NCBI GenBank assembly: GCA_007127495.1
Contig: SKZG01000167.1
Span: forward strand, 1 to 7,781
Reading direction: 5' to 3'
Source of the DNA: Planctomycetales bacterium
Lineage (GTDB): Bacteria; Planctomycetota; Planctomycetia; Pirellulales; Thermoguttaceae
Length of the DNA: 7,781 nucleotides
The notes under the pieces are model-generated. The model saw only the letters and a program-made list of their open reading frames with translations. It searched no databases and was not told the origin of the DNA. How positions within the stretch are numbered: the first letter of the stretch is position 1; each line of letters starts with the position of its first letter. This document shows positions 5,811-7,781 of this stretch, in pieces. Position numbers and translations under genes: made by a program.

Positions 5811-7049
5811 ATGCCCCCATCGCGGACCGGAATTTGGTTGATCGGCGCCCGTGGCGGCGTGGCCGTCACAACACTTGTTGGGCTGGCGGCGTTGCGGCGC
5901 GGGTTGATCGGCACGGAGGGCCTGACGACGTCGCTTTCGCCGTTTGCGGACCTTTCCATGCCAACCTTTGCCAGCATGGTGGCTTCGGGGCATGAAATCC
6001 GCCGTCTTTCGTTATTTGCGGAGGCGCAGCGTCTGGCTCGCGAGTTTCGTGTTCCCCACCCCGAGGTCGTGGAAGCCTGCCGCGACGAACTCGAGGAGAT
6101 CGACCGGCGAATCCGGCCCGGTACGGCGCTGGGGGTTGGGGCGCGCATCGCCGCGTTGGCCGCGCCGGACGTCCCCGCCGACCCCTCTCCGCGGGCGGCC
6201 ATCGATCGGGTGCAGGCGGATTTGGCCGCGTTCGTGGCCGCCGAGGGCCTGGAGCACCTGATCGTGGTCAATGTGGCTTCGACCGAGCCGACCGACACCC
6301 CGGAGGGAGTGCCTGCCACTTGGCCGGAACTGAAGCCGCGGCTGGAGCAGGCCGGGGCGGGCTTCCTTCCGGCAAGCACGCTGTACGCCATCGCAGCCCT
6401 GGAAGCAGGACACAGTTACATCAACTTCACCCCCTCGCTGGGGTCGGCTCCGGAAGCCGTGGACGACTTGGCGCGACGGCAGGCAACGCGGCACATGGGC
6501 TGCGATGGGAAGACGGGCGAAACGCTCCTGAAGAGCGTGCTCGCGCCCATGTTCGCCCGGCGCCATTTACCCGTGATGAGTTGGGTCGGCCACAATATTT
6601 TCGGCAACCTGGACGGCAAAGTCCTCGACGATCCCGCCAACAAGCAGGCCAAGGTGCGCAGCAAGGACCACCTGCTGGGCACGATCTTGGGCTACCGGCC
6701 GCAGACGCACGTTTCCATTGAATACATCGAGAGCCTGGGCGATTGGAAGACGGCCTGGGACCACGTGCATTTTCGCGGGTTCCTGGGCGTACCGATGACG
6801 CTCCAGTTCACCTGGCAAGGGTGCGACTCCGTGCTGGCGGCGCCGCTGGTGTTGGACCTGGTTCGCCTGACCGAGGCCGCCCGCCGGCGAGGCTGCATCG
6901 GCCGAATGCCCTTCCTGGCTTCTTTTTTCAAGAGCCCATACGGCGTAAGCGAGCAGGCCTTCGACCGGCAGTTTGAAATGCTGCTGCGCTGGGTCGCCGG
7001 CGCAACGCAACAAGATGGCTCTTCCGTTTCTAGGTGCAGGCCATGCTAA
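5811..7049 (+). CDS. ino1: Inositol-3-phosphate synthase, 3' end altered by a MITE
   Basis: A 412-residue enzyme of the myo-inositol-1-phosphate synthase family, which uses NAD to isomerise glucose 6-phosphate to inositol 3-phosphate, the first step to inositol lipids and other inositol compounds. The N-terminus has a dinucleotide-binding motif, GIWLIGARGGVAVTTLVGL (7-25). Further landmarks are VVNVASTEPTDTP (152-164), SYINFTPSLGSAPEAVDDLA (202-221), the catalytic-region KTGETLLKSVLAPMF (234-248), GNLDGKVLDDPANKQAKVRS (265-284), and HVHFRGFLGVPMTLQFTWQG (318-337). It is of the short bacterial/archaeal type. I chose the ATG at 5811, which starts just before the NAD motif; GTG at 5766 would add 15 residues. 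Residues 403-412 (GSSVSRCRPC) and the stop are encoded by the MITE at 7017-7116. Without the insertion the frame would read ATQQD, then Thr and TAA at 7128-7130, giving 403 residues. The change lies past all recognised motifs, so activity is probably kept. Confidence 0.9.
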   Translation: MPPSRTGIWLIGARGGVAVTTLVGLAALRRGLIGTEGLTTSLSPFADLSMPTFASMVASGHEIRRLSLFAEAQRLAREFRVPHPEVVEACRDELEEIDRRIRPGTALGVGARIAALAAPDVPADPSPRAAIDRVQADLAAFVAAEGLEHLIVVNVASTEPTDTPEGVPATWPELKPRLEQAGAGFLPASTLYAIAALEAGHSYINFTPSLGSAPEAVDDLARRQATRHMGCDGKTGETLLKSVLAPMFARRHLPVMSWVGHNIFGNLDGKVLDDPANKQAKVRSKDHLLGTILGYRPQTHVSIEYIESLGDWKTAWDHVHFRGFLGVPMTLQFTWQGCDSVLAAPLVLDLVRLTEAARRRGCIGRMPFLASFFKSPYGVSEQAFDRQFEMLLRWVAGATQQDGSSVSRCRPC

Positions 7050-7116
7050 TGTAATAGGCACACGCCGTGTGCCGTCCTTGAAACCAAGGCTGTCTGCACC
7101 TAGAAACGGAAGAGCC
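7017..7116. mobile_element. 100-bp MITE with ISL3-like ends, inserted in the synthase 3' end
   Basis: Two perfect 23-bp inverted repeats form the ends (7017-7039 and 7094-7116), starting GGCTCTTCCGTTTCTAGGTG. Direct copies of AACAAGAT flank them (7009-7016 and 7117-7124), an 8-bp target duplication. From memory, ends beginning GGCTCTTC and 8-bp duplications are typical of the ISL3 family, so the element was probably mobilised by an ISL3 transposase acting in trans; it encodes none itself. The 54-base interior holds a near-palindrome, GGCACACG-C-CGTGTGCC (7057-7073), and a small hairpin, CCTTG-AAAC-CAAGG (7076-7089). It supplies the last ten codons and the stop of the upstream gene and widens the gap to the helicase gene. 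The perfect ends and duplication indicate a fairly recent insertion. Confidence 0.93.
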
Positions 7117-7172
7117 AACAAGATACGTAAGACTCGCTGCACTGATAGAAGGTGCAACGCTCCAGTACACAA

Positions 7173-7184
7173 ACCCTATAGGGT
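7173..7184. promoter_or_regulatory. 12-bp palindrome just before the helicase start
   Basis: ACCCTATAGGGT is a perfect 12-bp palindrome ending 4 bases before the helicase ATG. It could be an operator or affect translation initiation by base pairing, since its GGG is also the only Shine-Dalgarno-like sequence there. A chance palindrome of this length is possible in a window this size. Confidence 0.3.
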
Positions 7185-7188
7185 GACC

Positions 7189-7781
7189 ATGATCGAATCG
7201 AATCAATCCAAACCGACCAGTGAACGGCGTCGCCGCCGGGGAGGGCGTTCCAAGTCGAAAGCGGCGGCCGGTGCCGCCGACCGCCCGGAAAGCACGCCGG
7301 CCCCACCCGAGGGTTCCGAAATGGTCGACTCCGACGAGCCGCGAAATGCCCACCCGGACAACCCTACAGCCGCCGGGGCCCCCCTGCCCGACGATAGCCC
7401 GTTCCTCAAGCTGAACCTTTCGCCCACGATGCTGCGTTCGCTGTCGGCAGCCGGATACCTCGAACCGACGCCGATTCAGCAGGGTCTGATTCCGCGGGCA
7501 CTGGCGGGCGTCGACGTGATGGGCCAGGCACAAACCGGGACGGGGAAGACGGCGGCATTCGCCATTCCCATTCTCGAGCAGAGCGAGCCGGGCGGTAAAG
7601 GGGCTTCGCCCCAGGCCATGGTGCTGGTTCCCACCCGCGAGCTGGCCGTTCAAGTACGCGACGAGTTCGCCAAGCTTGCCCGTGGGTTCCGCCTCCACGT
7701 GGTGGCCGTTTACGGGGGCAAGCCCATCCGGCAACAGACCGAGCAGCTCCGACTGGGCGCCGAGGTGGTCGTCGGCACTCC
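7189..7781 (+). CDS. DEAD-box ATP-dependent RNA helicase, N-terminal part (cut by window end)
   Basis: The first 198 codons (the last one incomplete) of a DEAD-box helicase that runs off the window. Such enzymes unwind short RNA duplexes using ATP and act in ribosome assembly, RNA decay or cold adaptation. Residues 1-70 are a family-unlike extension: basic at 12-24 (SERRRRRGGRSKS), then Pro/Ala/Asp-rich and probably disordered. The core begins with the Q motif: Phe72, LNLSPTMLRSL (75-85), GYLEPTPIQ (89-97). Motif I is AQTGTGKT (114-121), which binds the ATP phosphates. Motif Ia is PTREL (148-152), the GG motif is YGGKPIRQQ (175-183), and motif Ib starts at VVGTP (194-198). The DEAD box itself and the second RecA domain lie beyond the window, so the subfamily (RhlE, CsdA or other) cannot be set. 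Start: ATG at 7189; GTG at 7183 is in frame but less likely. It follows the synthase gene on the same strand and may once have been its close neighbour: the native stop was only 58 bases upstream. Confidence 0.93.
   Translation, partial: MIESNQSKPTSERRRRRGGRSKSKAAAGAADRPESTPAPPEGSEMVDSDEPRNAHPDNPTAAGAPLPDDSPFLKLNLSPTMLRSLSAAGYLEPTPIQQGLIPRALAGVDVMGQAQTGTGKTAAFAIPILEQSEPGGKGASPQAMVLVPTRELAVQVRDEFAKLARGFRLHVVAVYGGKPIRQQTEQLRLGAEVVVGT

Overview
The window is GC-rich (by eye) bacterial chromosome, most likely from a planctomycete. This rests on the gene set (a secreted protein of a type I associate with planctomycetes, a UroD/MtaA-like protein, a TANGO2/NRDE protein with a lysine-rich tail, a short bacterial inositol-3-phosphate synthase) and on the many palindromic intergenic repeats. 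The taxon is an inference, not a measured result.

Layout: a hairpin repeat (12-32); a secreted hypothetical protein on the minus strand (105-995) with a candidate promoter overlapping a 12-bp palindrome; a gene-poor stretch (996-1510) holding a 204-bp folded repeat (copy A) that is split by a 77-bp palindromic insertion with its own target duplication; a small putative lipoprotein (1511-1834, minus) and a UroD-like protein (1910-2929, minus); a second, uninterrupted and inverted copy of the folded repeat (copy B, 2949-3067); a divergent spacer with a 21-bp tandem repeat; the NRDE/TANGO2 gene (3282-4289, plus); a strong hairpin between convergent genes; a class I aspartate aminotransferase (4371-5567, minus); a divergent spacer with a near-consensus sigma-70 promoter; inositol-3-phosphate synthase (5811-7049, plus), whose 3' end is overwritten by a 100-bp MITE with ISL3-like ends; and the first 198 codons of a DEAD-box RNA helicase (7189 to the window end, plus).

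The genes are ordinary single-function housekeeping or accessory genes and I see no multi-gene defence or biosynthetic system. The notable content is the short non-autonomous repeats. Two insertions can be reconstructed to the base: one inside another repeat, with copy B serving as the empty site, and one inside the last codons of inositol-3-phosphate synthase, which swaps the native terminal Thr-stop for ten MITE-encoded residues. The inverted repeat copies A and B also bracket the lipoprotein and UroD-like genes.
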